Shown here: piece by piece, positions 9,885 to 19,338 of the stretch | How positions within the stretch are numbered: the stretch's first letter is position 1 | How the letters are laid out: each line of letters begins with the position of its first letter | Assembly (NCBI GenBank): GCA_030147845.1 | Contig: JASBUN010000058.1 | Coordinates: forward strand, 307,585-371,584 | Origin: Gammaproteobacteria bacterium | GTDB taxonomy: Bacteria; Pseudomonadota; Gammaproteobacteria; JASBUN01 | Direction of reading: 5' to 3' | Length of the DNA stretch: 64,000 nucleotides | Made by a program: the position numbers and the translations under genes | Notes under the pieces: generated by a model | Database searches by the model: none | What the model saw: the letters and a program-made list of their open reading frames with translations, nothing else | Told to the model about the DNA's origin: nothing

Positions 9885-12800
9885 GTCCCTCACTCGGACA
9901 CCGCCTGCGCATCCGCGCCATGGTGCACGTGGCCGGCGAGCCGATCCCGTTCTTCTGGCCAATGCGCTCGTTCATTCACCACAATCCGCTGTTCGGCCTC
10001 GAACACATGCCCTTCGCGGACGCCGTGCACGAAGGCGAGCGCCTGTTCCATGCCCGTGGCTATCTGCCGCGCGAGCAGTATCAACGCTATCTCGCCCAAG
10101 GCACGGTCGATGCAGACGCGCTCGCCGATCAGGTCGAACGTTTCCTGGCCGGCGAACCGGCGCTTGCCAGCATCGACCGGCATAGGTTGCTGATGACGCT
10201 GCTCACCGAGTCGGCAACCACGGTCACGACGCACGCGACGTTGGCGGATGCGCACGATATCCACGCCGCCCTTGCCGGCGCGCCGTTGCCGGCCCCGGCC
10301 GTCAATCCGACCGCACTAGCCGCGCGGGTCAAGTCCGCACTGCCGCCCGATTGTCCGGTCTACATCGGCGTCGACGAACTGTTCGGCACGACCATCGGCG
10401 CAACGCTGGACGAACTGGTAATCAAGAGCTGCCTCGACTTCTTCGACGAAGGCCAGTCGGTATGGCAGATGCCCGGCCGCGAGCACGGCCTGTTCGCGGC
10501 CTGGAGCGCGGTGGCGCGGCGCAACCTGCGGCTGTTTATCCGCGGCCTGCACATCCAACGTATCCTGGCGCAGGACGACACCCCGGAAGGTATCATCAAT
10601 TATGCGATGAAAGAGCTGCGCGTGCCCGAAGAGGCGTGGGTAGACTATTTCACGCGCTCGCTCAACCGCCTGCACGGCTGGACGGGCTTCATCCGCTGGC
10701 GTTCGAGCGCCAAGCATTACCACTGGAGCCAAACCTACCCAGCCGATCTCGTTGACTACCTCGCGATTCGCCTGGTGCTGGGACTCGCGCTGCTGCGCGA
10801 ACACGCTGCGCGCATGAAGCTGCCGGCGGACACCCAAGCTCTCGCGCGCTTCATCGACGAGCGTCCGGCGGAGGCCTATCTGCGCCGCGAATTCCACGGC
10901 GGCCATGTGCTGCCGGCACTCGCGCACGCGGTCGAAGACGCACTGGCGAGCAGGCGGCAGGCGCGCATCGAACGACTGCTGCCCGATTACCTCGCGCGCA
11001 AGCGTGCGGACGAGGCTCAGCGTCAGGCCGAGGCGCTACGCGATGTCGCCGCGCGCGCCGGTCTCGACTCAGCGCTGTCGCGCCTGACGACGGATGAACT
11101 CGACCGCCTGCTCGCTACCCTCGCCCGTTTCGAGCGTAGCGAGGGTCAGCTGTGGCTGAGTGCGCAAGAAGCCCATTACCTGAATCGACTGTCCGGCGAG
11201 TTGGATTTGAGCATCCCGCCGCCACGCGCAAAACGCCCATTCGCGCAGATCATGTTCTGCATCGATGTACGTTCCGAGCGCATCCGCCGGCACCTGGAGC
11301 GCATCGGCGACTACCAAACCTTCGGTATCGCCGGCTTCTTCGGCATTCCGGTCAGCTTCGTCGGCCTGGACAAAGGCAGCGAAACCCACCTCTGCCCGGT
11401 CGTCGTCACGCCCAAAAACCTGGTGCTCGAACTCCCCATCGCACGCAACGCCGAAGACCGGGCATTCGTGTCCGTATTGGAGCACGTGTTCCACGACCTG
11501 AAGGGATCGGTACTCTCGCCCTACGTAACGGTCGAGGCCATCGGCCTGTTATTCGGCCTCGACATGTTCGGCAAAACGCTCGCGCCGCTGGCCTACAATC
11601 GCTGGCGCAGCCGGCTGCAACCGGACAAACAGGACAGCCGCCTGCTGCTCGACAAGCTCACGCGTGAGCAGGCCGACTCCATCATCCGCGCCCTGCAACG
11701 GGCCTTGATCAATAAAGCGCTGGCGAGCGAGCTCGGCATTGCGCGCGAGGCGGTCAATGATGAGATGATCCGCGAACTGCGCGAGACGGCCCTTGGCCAT
11801 CAACCGACGGCGGCCGGCTTCGCGCAACAGTTCGATCTGAGCGCGGACGCGGAGCGCGAATTTATCGAGCGACTGCGCTCGTCGTACCGTATCAACCGGT
11901 ATTACGCGCAACTTCAGCTCGAGCGCCTGGGTCGCATCGGCTTCACGCTCGATGAACAAGTGAACTTCATCTCCCAGGCGCTGCGTTCGATCGGCCTGAC
12001 ATCAGGCTTCTCGCGCTTCGTGCTGCTGGCCGGTCACGGCAGCGTCACCGACAACAATCCTTACGAATCCGCCCTCGACTGCGGTGCGTGTGGCGGTAAC
12101 CACGGCATCATCAGTGCGCGCGTGTTCGCGCAAATTGCAAACAAATCCGTTGTGCGCGAACGCCTGCGGGCGCAGGGCATCGACATCCCCGACGATGCGT
12201 GGTTTGTGCCTGCGTTACATAACACTACCACCGACGAGTTGCGACTCTATGATCTCGATCTGCTGCCTGCCAGCCACCTTGTCTATATCGAGCGGCTGAG
12301 CAACGGTCTGCAGGCGGGTGCGCATCTGTGTGCGGCCGAACGCATGCCGGCACTGGATTGCAGCGACGGCAGTGAAGGTCCGCTGAGCGCCTACCGCGCC
12401 GCGCGGCGCAATTCACTGGATTGGTCGCAGGTGCGGCCCGAATGGGGTCTGTCGCGCAACGCCGCCTTTGTCATCGGCCGCCGCCACATTACGCACGCGC
12501 TGGATCTTGAGGGCCGCGTGTTTTTACATTCCTACGATTATCTCTGTGATCCCAAGGGACGCCTGCTTGAAACTATCCTAAGCGGCCCATTGGTGGTTGG
12601 GCAGTGGATCAACATGGAGCACTATTTCTCGGCGGTCGATAACGAGCATTATGGCAGCGGCAGCAAGGTCTACCACAATGTCGCCGGTCGCTTCGGCGTC
12701 ATGACCGGAAACCTGTCCGATCTGCGCACCGGCCTGCCGGCGCAGACCGTGCTCAAAGACGGCACGCCCTTCCACGAGCCGCTGCGACTACTCACCGTGA

Positions 12801-13000
12801 TCGAAGCACCTTTCGATCACGCCCGGCGCGCCATCGATAGCGTCGCCAATGTTCGCAATCTGGTCCGTAACGGCTGGGTACGCATGGCCATCGCGGATCC
12901 GGTGACGCAAGTCCTACATGTGTTCGACGATGGTACGTGGAACCCACGCACGCTCACGACCGCCGGCAGCCCTAGCTCAACTCAGGAAGTCACGACATGA
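9881..13000 (+). CDS. dabA: DabA, DUF2309 beta-CA-like subunit of DAB
   Basis: 1039 aa; FCIDVRSERIRRHLE and LAGHGSVTDNNPYESALDCGACGGNHG carry the expected Cys-Asp and His-Cys metal-site motifs. Confidence 0.96.
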   Translation: MSPSLGHRLRIRAMVHVAGEPIPFFWPMRSFIHHNPLFGLEHMPFADAVHEGERLFHARGYLPREQYQRYLAQGTVDADALADQVERFLAGEPALASIDRHRLLMTLLTESATTVTTHATLADAHDIHAALAGAPLPAPAVNPTALAARVKSALPPDCPVYIGVDELFGTTIGATLDELVIKSCLDFFDEGQSVWQMPGREHGLFAAWSAVARRNLRLFIRGLHIQRILAQDDTPEGIINYAMKELRVPEEAWVDYFTRSLNRLHGWTGFIRWRSSAKHYHWSQTYPADLVDYLAIRLVLGLALLREHAARMKLPADTQALARFIDERPAEAYLRREFHGGHVLPALAHAVEDALASRRQARIERLLPDYLARKRADEAQRQAEALRDVAARAGLDSALSRLTTDELDRLLATLARFERSEGQLWLSAQEAHYLNRLSGELDLSIPPPRAKRPFAQIMFCIDVRSERIRRHLERIGDYQTFGIAGFFGIPVSFVGLDKGSETHLCPVVVTPKNLVLELPIARNAEDRAFVSVLEHVFHDLKGSVLSPYVTVEAIGLLFGLDMFGKTLAPLAYNRWRSRLQPDKQDSRLLLDKLTREQADSIIRALQRALINKALASELGIAREAVNDEMIRELRETALGHQPTAAGFAQQFDLSADAEREFIERLRSSYRINRYYAQLQLERLGRIGFTLDEQVNFISQALRSIGLTSGFSRFVLLAGHGSVTDNNPYESALDCGACGGNHGIISARVFAQIANKSVVRERLRAQGIDIPDDAWFVPALHNTTTDELRLYDLDLLPASHLVYIERLSNGLQAGAHLCAAERMPALDCSDGSEGPLSAYRAARRNSLDWSQVRPEWGLSRNAAFVIGRRHITHALDLEGRVFLHSYDYLCDPKGRLLETILSGPLVVGQWINMEHYFSAVDNEHYGSGSKVYHNVAGRFGVMTGNLSDLRTGLPAQTVLKDGTPFHEPLRLLTVIEAPFDHARRAIDSVANVRNLVRNGWVRMAIADPVTQVLHVFDDGTWNPRTLTTAGSPSSTQEVTT

Positions 13001-13332
13001 AAAACCTCAAACTCAGTCCACTCAAGAAGCTCGAGATCATACTGGAAGGTGCGCATCAGGAGTTCGCCACGGATCTGCTCGATCGTGCCGGCGTCACTGG
13101 CTACACCATTATCAACAGTCTGTCGGGGAAGGGACAGCACGGCTTCCACGAAGGTCACCTGATGTTCAATGAGGACGCCGTACTGATCATGATCATCGTG
13201 GCCGTCCCCGAAGAACTGGTGGAACCGATCCTCGAGGGCTTTGCGCCTTTCTTCGACAAACACACCGGCGTGGTATTGATATCGGACATTCAGGTGAGTC
13301 GTCTGGTCAAATTCCGCAGCCGCGAAGGTTGA
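12997..13332 (+). CDS. PII-like signalling protein linked to DAB
   Basis: LKKLEIILEGAHQEFATDLLDRAGVTGYTIINSLSGKGQHG; PII-like fold pattern; overlaps the dabA stop. Confidence 0.8.
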   Translation: MKNLKLSPLKKLEIILEGAHQEFATDLLDRAGVTGYTIINSLSGKGQHGFHEGHLMFNEDAVLIMIIVAVPEELVEPILEGFAPFFDKHTGVVLISDIQVSRLVKFRSREG

Positions 13333-13697
13333 CCCACACGCGACAGCGGCCTGGTGCGCGACCCGATGATCAACCACCGGGCACGCCAATTCCTGCTTCA
13401 TGCGCCGGCAGCGGCAGCGCGATCGTGAAGAACACACCCTTGAACAGTCGCTCGGATTGAATGGTCGAATTAGCCGCCACTAAGCGGCGATGCCGGCCCC
13501 CGGGCGCGCGACATGGCCCGTGGAACCGGCCCGAATAAGTAGTAGCCAGCGGGTATGGAATCATAGATAATTCTCTATGAGTTGGAGTCGTTCCTCTGAC
13601 TTCCGAAAAACCCCGGGCGCACCTGTAGTGAGCCCAATGATCGCGAACCTACTGACTCCGCATTACCGACCGACACGATAACGATACCAGCCACCCG

Positions 13698-14723
13698 GTG
13701 ACGAAACAGAACAACAACGGTGCACGTACCAGTCTCGCCGGCGCCCTCGCTCGCCATACCACCCTGCGCCAGTTGCAGGTCTTCGAGGCGGTGGCGCGGC
13801 TGCGCAGTTTCACGCGCGCGGCTGAGGAACTGTTTCTTGCGCAACCGACGGTCTCGATGCAACTGAAGAAGCTTGCCGATACGGTCGGCATGCCGCTGTT
13901 CGAGCAAACGGGTATTCGCATCCACCTTACCGACACGGGCCGCGAGGTCTACGCCGCCTGTCAGGAGGTGTTCCGCGCCATGGCCGATCTCGAAATGAAG
14001 GTCGCCGATCTCAAGGGGATTAAGCGCGGCCGACTGCGACTCGGTATCATCACCTCCGCCAAGTATCTCGCGCCGCACCTGCTCGGGCAGTTTGGACGTC
14101 TGCACCCTGGCATCGAGTTTTCGCTTAAAGTCACCAATCGGGAAAACCTGCTGGAACGCATCGCCAATCACGATGACGACCTCTACATCCTCGGCCAACC
14201 GCCCGCCGGGCTCGATGTGGAGGTGCATCCGCTGGTGCCGAACCTGCTCGTAGTCATGGCGAGCCGCGACCATCCGCTCGCCGGCGTGCCGGACATTCCG
14301 CTCAAGCGTGTGTTGAAAGAGCCGTTCATTCTGCGCGAATCCGGCTCCGGCACGCGCGACGCCGTATTCCGCCTGCTCGAGGAGCGCGGTTTGCAGGCAC
14401 CTTTGGTACGCATGGAATTGTCGAGCAATGAGTCGATCAAACAGGCGGTTGCCGCTGGACTCGGCATCACCGTGCTGTCGCTGCACTCGCTCGCCCTGGA
14501 GGGTACCGCCGGGCCAATCGCACTGCTAGACGTCCAGGGTTTCCCGATCCAGCGGCAGTGGTACCTGGCGCATTCGAAGGGCCGCAACACCTCGCTGGTG
14601 GCGCAGGCTTTCCTCGATTTCGTCAAGCAGGAGGGACGGAATATGGGCGAGAATCTCGACCGCGAAGTCGCCAAGGTTCGCAGCCTGCGATCCACCGCGC
14701 CCGGCACGCGCAGCCGACGATAA
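13698..14723 (+). CDS. LysR-type regulator, CbbR-like
   Basis: LRQLQVFEAVARLRSFTRAAEELFLAQPTVSMQLKKLADTVGMPLFEQ; GTG start; adjacent to Ci-assimilation genes. Confidence 0.88.
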   Translation: MTKQNNNGARTSLAGALARHTTLRQLQVFEAVARLRSFTRAAEELFLAQPTVSMQLKKLADTVGMPLFEQTGIRIHLTDTGREVYAACQEVFRAMADLEMKVADLKGIKRGRLRLGIITSAKYLAPHLLGQFGRLHPGIEFSLKVTNRENLLERIANHDDDLYILGQPPAGLDVEVHPLVPNLLVVMASRDHPLAGVPDIPLKRVLKEPFILRESGSGTRDAVFRLLEERGLQAPLVRMELSSNESIKQAVAAGLGITVLSLHSLALEGTAGPIALLDVQGFPIQRQWYLAHSKGRNTSLVAQAFLDFVKQEGRNMGENLDREVAKVRSLRSTAPGTRSRR

Positions 14724-14794
14724 TTTGTTTCGTCGACTTCCCCAGCAGAGATAATCGCACTGCCGTTGCGCCGCGGGTTCTCGCTTTACCAAGA

Positions 14795-14870
14795 TGGCGT
14801 CCCCAAGGGGAGTCGAACCCCTGTCGCCGCCGTGAAAGGGCGGTGTCCTAGGCCTCTAGACGATGGGGAC
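14795..14870 (-). tRNA. tRNA-Glu (TTC), CCA encoded
   Basis: GTCCCCATCGTCTAGAGGCCTAGGACACCGCCCTTTCACGGCGGCGACAGGGGTTCGACTCCCCTTGGGGACGCCA folds as a cloverleaf. Confidence 0.97.
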
Positions 14871-15091
14871 GTGGTAAATGGCGGCCCTGGTATTTGATTA
14901 CAAAACGGGCGCCACAGTCACGCGAAGCGCGCACTTTACGCTACTCATAATTGCGTGTCAAGTGATTGAGTATTTGGAAAAAATGGACTCGACACACGAT
15001 CCCCTAGCTGCTTGATTTTTGAAGCCTGTGGGCCACTTACCTACCCCGGCCGAGGGTCGGGATAGGTAAGCTCAGAGGGACCACGAACGCG

Positions 15092-15640
15092 CTAAAACCA
15101 GATCTCCGGGTAACGGCGCGTGGACGGGATATTATTGACGATCAGCGCCACCGCCAACAGAACCAACGGGCCCAAGGTCGCCGGAAGCAACACATAATAG
15201 TATCCCAGCTCATGGATTCTGGGCGAGCCGATCACGGCAATCAGCGCAGTGGCGCCGCCCGGCGGATGCAGCGTGCGCGTGGCATGCATAGCGGCAATGG
15301 CCGTGGCAACCGCCACCGCTTCCGCCACCCACGGAAACGGGTGCAGCAACTTCCAGCAAATCACTCCCACGATCGCCGACACGATGTGTCCGCCGACCAA
15401 GTTGCGGGGCTGCGCCAACGGGCTGCGTACAGCGCCATAAGCCAGTACCGCCGAGGCACCAAACGAGCCGATCATCATGGTCAGGTCATGGCCGCTGAAG
15501 AAATATTCGTTCATCATACCCACCGCGCCAATACCAAAAAAGGCGCCAACCCACGACCAAAAAATTTCCGTATTGCTGACCCGCGGCGGGCTGCCCTTGG
15601 TAGTACCGCGCATTTTCCTGAGGTATGACCCAAAACTCAC
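15092..15640 (-). CDS. HPP-family transmembrane protein
   Basis: ATRTLHPPGGATALIAVIGS and hydrophobic spans typical of the HPP family. Confidence 0.88.
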   Translation of the reverse strand: MSFGSYLRKMRGTTKGSPPRVSNTEIFWSWVGAFFGIGAVGMMNEYFFSGHDLTMMIGSFGASAVLAYGAVRSPLAQPRNLVGGHIVSAIVGVICWKLLHPFPWVAEAVAVATAIAAMHATRTLHPPGGATALIAVIGSPRIHELGYYYVLLPATLGPLVLLAVALIVNNIPSTRRYPEIWF

Positions 15641-16269
15641 AGTAATTCCTCCAGATGATAGGCATCGATGAAATCTTTGCGCAGCAACAGCCCGCGCAAA
15701 CGCCCCTCGCCATCCACCACCGGCATGCTACGACCTTCGTGAGCACGAAACGCACCGATGGTGGCAAAGAAGCCGGTACCTTCACCAATGGTCACAGCCG
15801 GCGCAGTCATGGCCGCGCTGACCGGTGTCTCATGGCAACGGTGCTTAAAGCTGCCCGCATCGGCTACCAGCCGCAGCAACAGTTCGAGGAATGTGTCGGC
15901 GCGCAGTCGGCGTAGAAAATCAGTTTCAGTGAGCATGCCGACCACGCGGCCGTCGGCGCCCACTACCGGCGCACTCTTGAGACCCTGGCGTGCGAGTGTG
16001 GCTGCAGCAACGTCCAGTGCCATGTCCGGATGCACCGGCTCGATTCCGATCCGCATCAAGTCACCAACCCGGATACCCCCGAACAAACGTCCCATTGCGT
16101 GACGATGCGCCAGGTGGTATATCTCACGGAAATCCGAGGTACTGATATCCAGATAGCCGGAAATATGCTGCATGGCATCAAGAATGTCCTCATCGGACAA
16201 CTCGAGTTCCGGTATGTCATCGCCGCCGGCATGCAGCGCCTTAGGATCGAAGTCCACATCATTGGTCAT
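15637..16269 (-). CDS. Tandem CBS-domain protein
   Basis: Two CBS-like modules (KSAPVVGADGRVVGMLTETDFLRRL; RSMPVVDGEGRLRGLLLRKDFIDAY); 4-nt overlap with the HPP gene; start set at MTNDVDFD. Confidence 0.88.
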   Translation of the reverse strand: MTNDVDFDPKALHAGGDDIPELELSDEDILDAMQHISGYLDISTSDFREIYHLAHRHAMGRLFGGIRVGDLMRIGIEPVHPDMALDVAAATLARQGLKSAPVVGADGRVVGMLTETDFLRRLRADTFLELLLRLVADAGSFKHRCHETPVSAAMTAPAVTIGEGTGFFATIGAFRAHEGRSMPVVDGEGRLRGLLLRKDFIDAYHLEELL

Positions 16270-16702
16270 AAGCGTGCGTCCATCAGGTTGAGCGGCGATG
16301 CATTTATCCAGCGCACCCACGCCGCCGCTAAATCTTTTCAGGCCAAGCGCGCCCTTGGCCGTCCCCCGGCACCGACAGTGATTTCGATTAGCACGAGTCC
16401 CGCACGATTTTTGTCACGCGCACGGTTGCGCCCAGCCCGCCGAGTGCGCATGCATGGTACCGATATGCTGGCGCGCCAACAATACATACATGCCGAATAT
16501 ATGTACATAAAGCCAAACGCGGACCCGCCAGGCGCCATGCACCGACGCCTCCGCGCGACGCGATAAACCAACCTCGAAGTACGGAATTGCGGGCCACGGC
16601 CGGCACTGAAGAAACTCCGCCGCGCGCGGCCGGCACCTGAATTGACGGCCGCCCCACATCCCCCTTAAACTTCCGCAGGTTGTATATACCGTTTCGCGCA
16701 TT

Positions 16703-16777
16703 GGGCGGTTAGCTCAGCGGGAGAGCACTGCCTTCACACGGCAGGGGTCACTGGTTCAATCCCAGTACCGCCCACCA
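16703..16777 (+). tRNA. tRNA-Val (CAC), CCA encoded
   Basis: GGGCGGTTAGCTCAGCGGGAGAGCACTGCCTTCACACGGCAGGGGTCACTGGTTCAATCCCAGTACCGCCCACCA. Confidence 0.97.
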
Positions 16778-16779
16778 AT
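16727..16779 (+). repeat. Attachment-site direct repeat, left copy
   Basis: actgccttcacacggcaggggtcactggttcaatcccagtaccgcccaccaat, identical to 30291-30343. Confidence 0.96.
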
Positions 16780-17011
16780 AAAAACAATAGGTTACATCTG
16801 AACGGCAGATGCGTACGGAAATCTGTACGGAAAAATGCGGGCCGAACTTCTAAGTCTGTCCGCAGACCTTTGCCCACTAAGTGTTACGACGGCCGTCACA
16901 AATATTGCCGTCTCCGGAGTCTCCCCCACCATTCTTGCCGGCCAGCCGGTTACGGGTTCGCCATTCGTTTGCTAGACTCCAAACAATCGCATTCGGATAT
17001 TGGGGGATATC

Positions 17012-17521
17012 ATGGATAAGGGAAAAGTTTCCGGCATCATACTTGCCGCCTTCTTAGGTTGTCTCTCGGTGGCAAATGCTGATACTCGTGTAGGAGATTG
17101 GCGCGTAAACGCCAATAACGGGCTCACCGAAGCCTTCACTGTCAATGAATCTGGGTCCAAACTCGGTTTGCTTTGTTCCTCCGGGTCAGGAAGTTGTGTT
17201 TTTTACCTAGCAAGTTCTATCTCATGCACGCAACGTGCGCACGGCATCGTATTAGTCAATGTCACAGGGGGCGCATTCTCGCTCACTACCACGTGCCAAA
17301 AATTAGATACTCAATGGCTTGTTACCCTAAATAATTTTAAGCTGATGAAAACAACCATCGAACACGAGCGCGTTATCGGCTTCGCGTTTCCATTGTCAGA
17401 TGGGGAATTCAGAGCCATCCGATTTAGTTTGGACGGATCAACAGCCGCGATAAGTCAGGCAGCGTCTTTAGCGTCCGGCACTACGGATATGAAGAACGCG
17501 AAGCACGATGTTAGATTCTAG
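17012..17521 (+). CDS. Predicted secreted hypothetical protein
   Basis: MDKGKVSGIILAAFLGCLSVANA resembles a signal peptide; opposite strand to the other element genes. Confidence 0.7.
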   Translation: MDKGKVSGIILAAFLGCLSVANADTRVGDWRVNANNGLTEAFTVNESGSKLGLLCSSGSGSCVFYLASSISCTQRAHGIVLVNVTGGAFSLTTTCQKLDTQWLVTLNNFKLMKTTIEHERVIGFAFPLSDGEFRAIRFSLDGSTAAISQAASLASGTTDMKNAKHDVRF

Positions 17522-17662
17522 GAGCGCCCCTTAGTGGGGAAACCTTGCTGCACCGAACTGCCTTATGGCAGGAGTGATTTTTTGCCACTTAACCCCATGA
17601 TCTCCACGAGACGCCCACACAAGCCGTATGGGGAGACTTCGCGCTAGGGTAGCAGTAAGGGC

Positions 17663-17692
17663 AGGAAAGAAAAGCCCCGCCGTAGCGGGGCT
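17663..17692 (-). terminator. Rho-independent terminator of the element's minus-strand genes
   Basis: Minus strand AGCCCCGC-TACG-GCGGGGCT followed by TTTCTTTCC. Confidence 0.8.
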
Positions 17693-17709
17693 GTGTGGAA
17701 GCGTTCAAT

Positions 17710-17964
17710 TCAGCCAAGTAGATGCTTGTTAAGGACGTACAATTTTTCGGCAATGTCTTCGACGGTACGCTGCATGATCGATAGCCCGTTAATAATATCG
17801 GCGCTGCTCGGGGATTTGTCACGGAAGTCCGGCATTGCGCGAATCATTACCGTCGCTATGCTGCTGACTTCATACGCTTGATCCATGCACCCTAGAATAT
17901 GGCCGTCAACATCATCTATGGCAAACTCTTGAATATCGGTCGGGGTTTGCGTTTCCTCATTCAT
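17710..17964 (-). CDS. Small hypothetical protein
   Basis: 84 aa; 4-nt overlap with the upstream ORF. Confidence 0.65.
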   Translation of the reverse strand: MNEETQTPTDIQEFAIDDVDGHILGCMDQAYEVSSIATVMIRAMPDFRDKSPSSADIINGLSIMQRTVEDIAEKLYVLNKHLLG

Positions 17965-18215
17965 GGCTGTTCGTCCTCCGCGGTGAACGCATCGAGAAAT
18001 GCGTCTACTTCATTATGTGAATGCGGCCCACGCTTCCAGCCACGCAACCATTCATGCGCTTGATCGCGTATGGCGGGTTCCTGGCTATTTAGCGCGTTCA
18101 TCAGCTTGTGGACACGCTCCTGCTCATACTCTGGTAGTTCCCGCATGCAGAGTATTAAGCTCTGTACTTTGGGCGGTAGATCGCGCATGCGCAACACTGC
18201 GGATTCGGCGCTCAT
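17961..18215 (-). CDS. Small hypothetical protein
   Basis: 84 aa; overlaps both neighbours by 4 nt. Confidence 0.65.
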   Translation of the reverse strand: MSAESAVLRMRDLPPKVQSLILCMRELPEYEQERVHKLMNALNSQEPAIRDQAHEWLRGWKRGPHSHNEVDAFLDAFTAEDEQP

Positions 18216-18487
18216 GGCTGCGTGCTCGTGGACGGGCCTATAGTATCTTCGGCGATCGCTATACCAATGCTCCGGGCATCCGCCATTGCGGCGAAGAGTG
18301 CACCGACAATCAGGGATGAGCCGCTCTCCGGGCCCATATGATCGATGCAGAGTTGCAGGATTGATTCAATGCGCTCTGCGGCGTATGAAATATTCTCCGC
18401 TCTTGTATCGGCCCAGTGGTAGGACTGGGCCAATTGTTTGTATATCTCGTTTTTCGCGATATCGTTTTGTTCCTGCTGTGTGATCAT
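18212..18487 (-). CDS. Small hypothetical protein
   Basis: 91 aa; first gene of a three-ORF overlapping operon. Confidence 0.65.
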   Translation of the reverse strand: MITQQEQNDIAKNEIYKQLAQSYHWADTRAENISYAAERIESILQLCIDHMGPESGSSLIVGALFAAMADARSIGIAIAEDTIGPSTSTQP

Positions 18488-18980
18488 GTGATGGTTCTCC
18501 TGTGCTTCCGTGAAAGGAATACGCCCGTAGGCGTCGGGTGTTGATTACCGTTCAGAGAGACGGCCCGCTAATTTCCCCGAAGGGTCTTGTATTCACGGAC
18601 ACCCGGCATGAACCGGATCGCCCAGTTACGGGCACAAAAATGCCGCAAGTCTGACGGGTGCGGCATCCGCTCTGATAGGGTAATCAGCCCTACTCCGATA
18701 ATAGCGCGGTGCCGGCTAAATACAAGCCGCCTGAGCCTGGAATCGCGCGCTACAGGGTAGGCTGCGCGGCCTAACACTACCGCGGTGTACCCTCGGGTTG
18801 GGTGTCTGTGACGGTGCGCTTAGCGGCCTTGTTCGGCTACCAGGAACATGATCCCGATGGCCGACAATGACCAGAATCGGCGACTTTCCCCGCCAGTTTC
18901 CGTACAACGTTCCGTACTGAGACAGTGAATCGTTATATATCAATGTTATATCAAACATAATCACTGCCCTGATACGGCGG

Positions 18981-19235
18981 TCACACTACATAGCGGGTAT
19001 CGTTCGGCAACCGATCGGCGGCCTTATCCTCGTGCACAATGGCTTGATCGATCCAGTGAGGGTAATGCTTCATATCATGCTGGCTAAACCGCAGTTCGCT
19101 ACGACGCCCACGTAACTTAAGCTTCAGCAGATACCCGACAGATTCCACGGTCGGATCAGGGTCCCAAACGAAATTCGTGCCATTATCGCGGGCTAAACGC
19201 TTTTCTATTGCGCGTGCGGTGTTGATTCGTGACAT
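18981..19235 (-). CDS. Small hypothetical protein
   Basis: 84 aa ORF in the same operon direction. Confidence 0.55.
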   Translation of the reverse strand: MSRINTARAIEKRLARDNGTNFVWDPDPTVESVGYLLKLKLRGRRSELRFSQHDMKHYPHWIDQAIVHEDKAADRLPNDTRYVV

Positions 19236-19338
19236 TTTATTGCTCCTTTAGCTGTAAAATGGGTGATATGAGCCGATAAAGCGCGTTTTCTTAGCATACA
19301 TTCTACTTATGGCTAACAACAATTTCATAAGCCATTGA

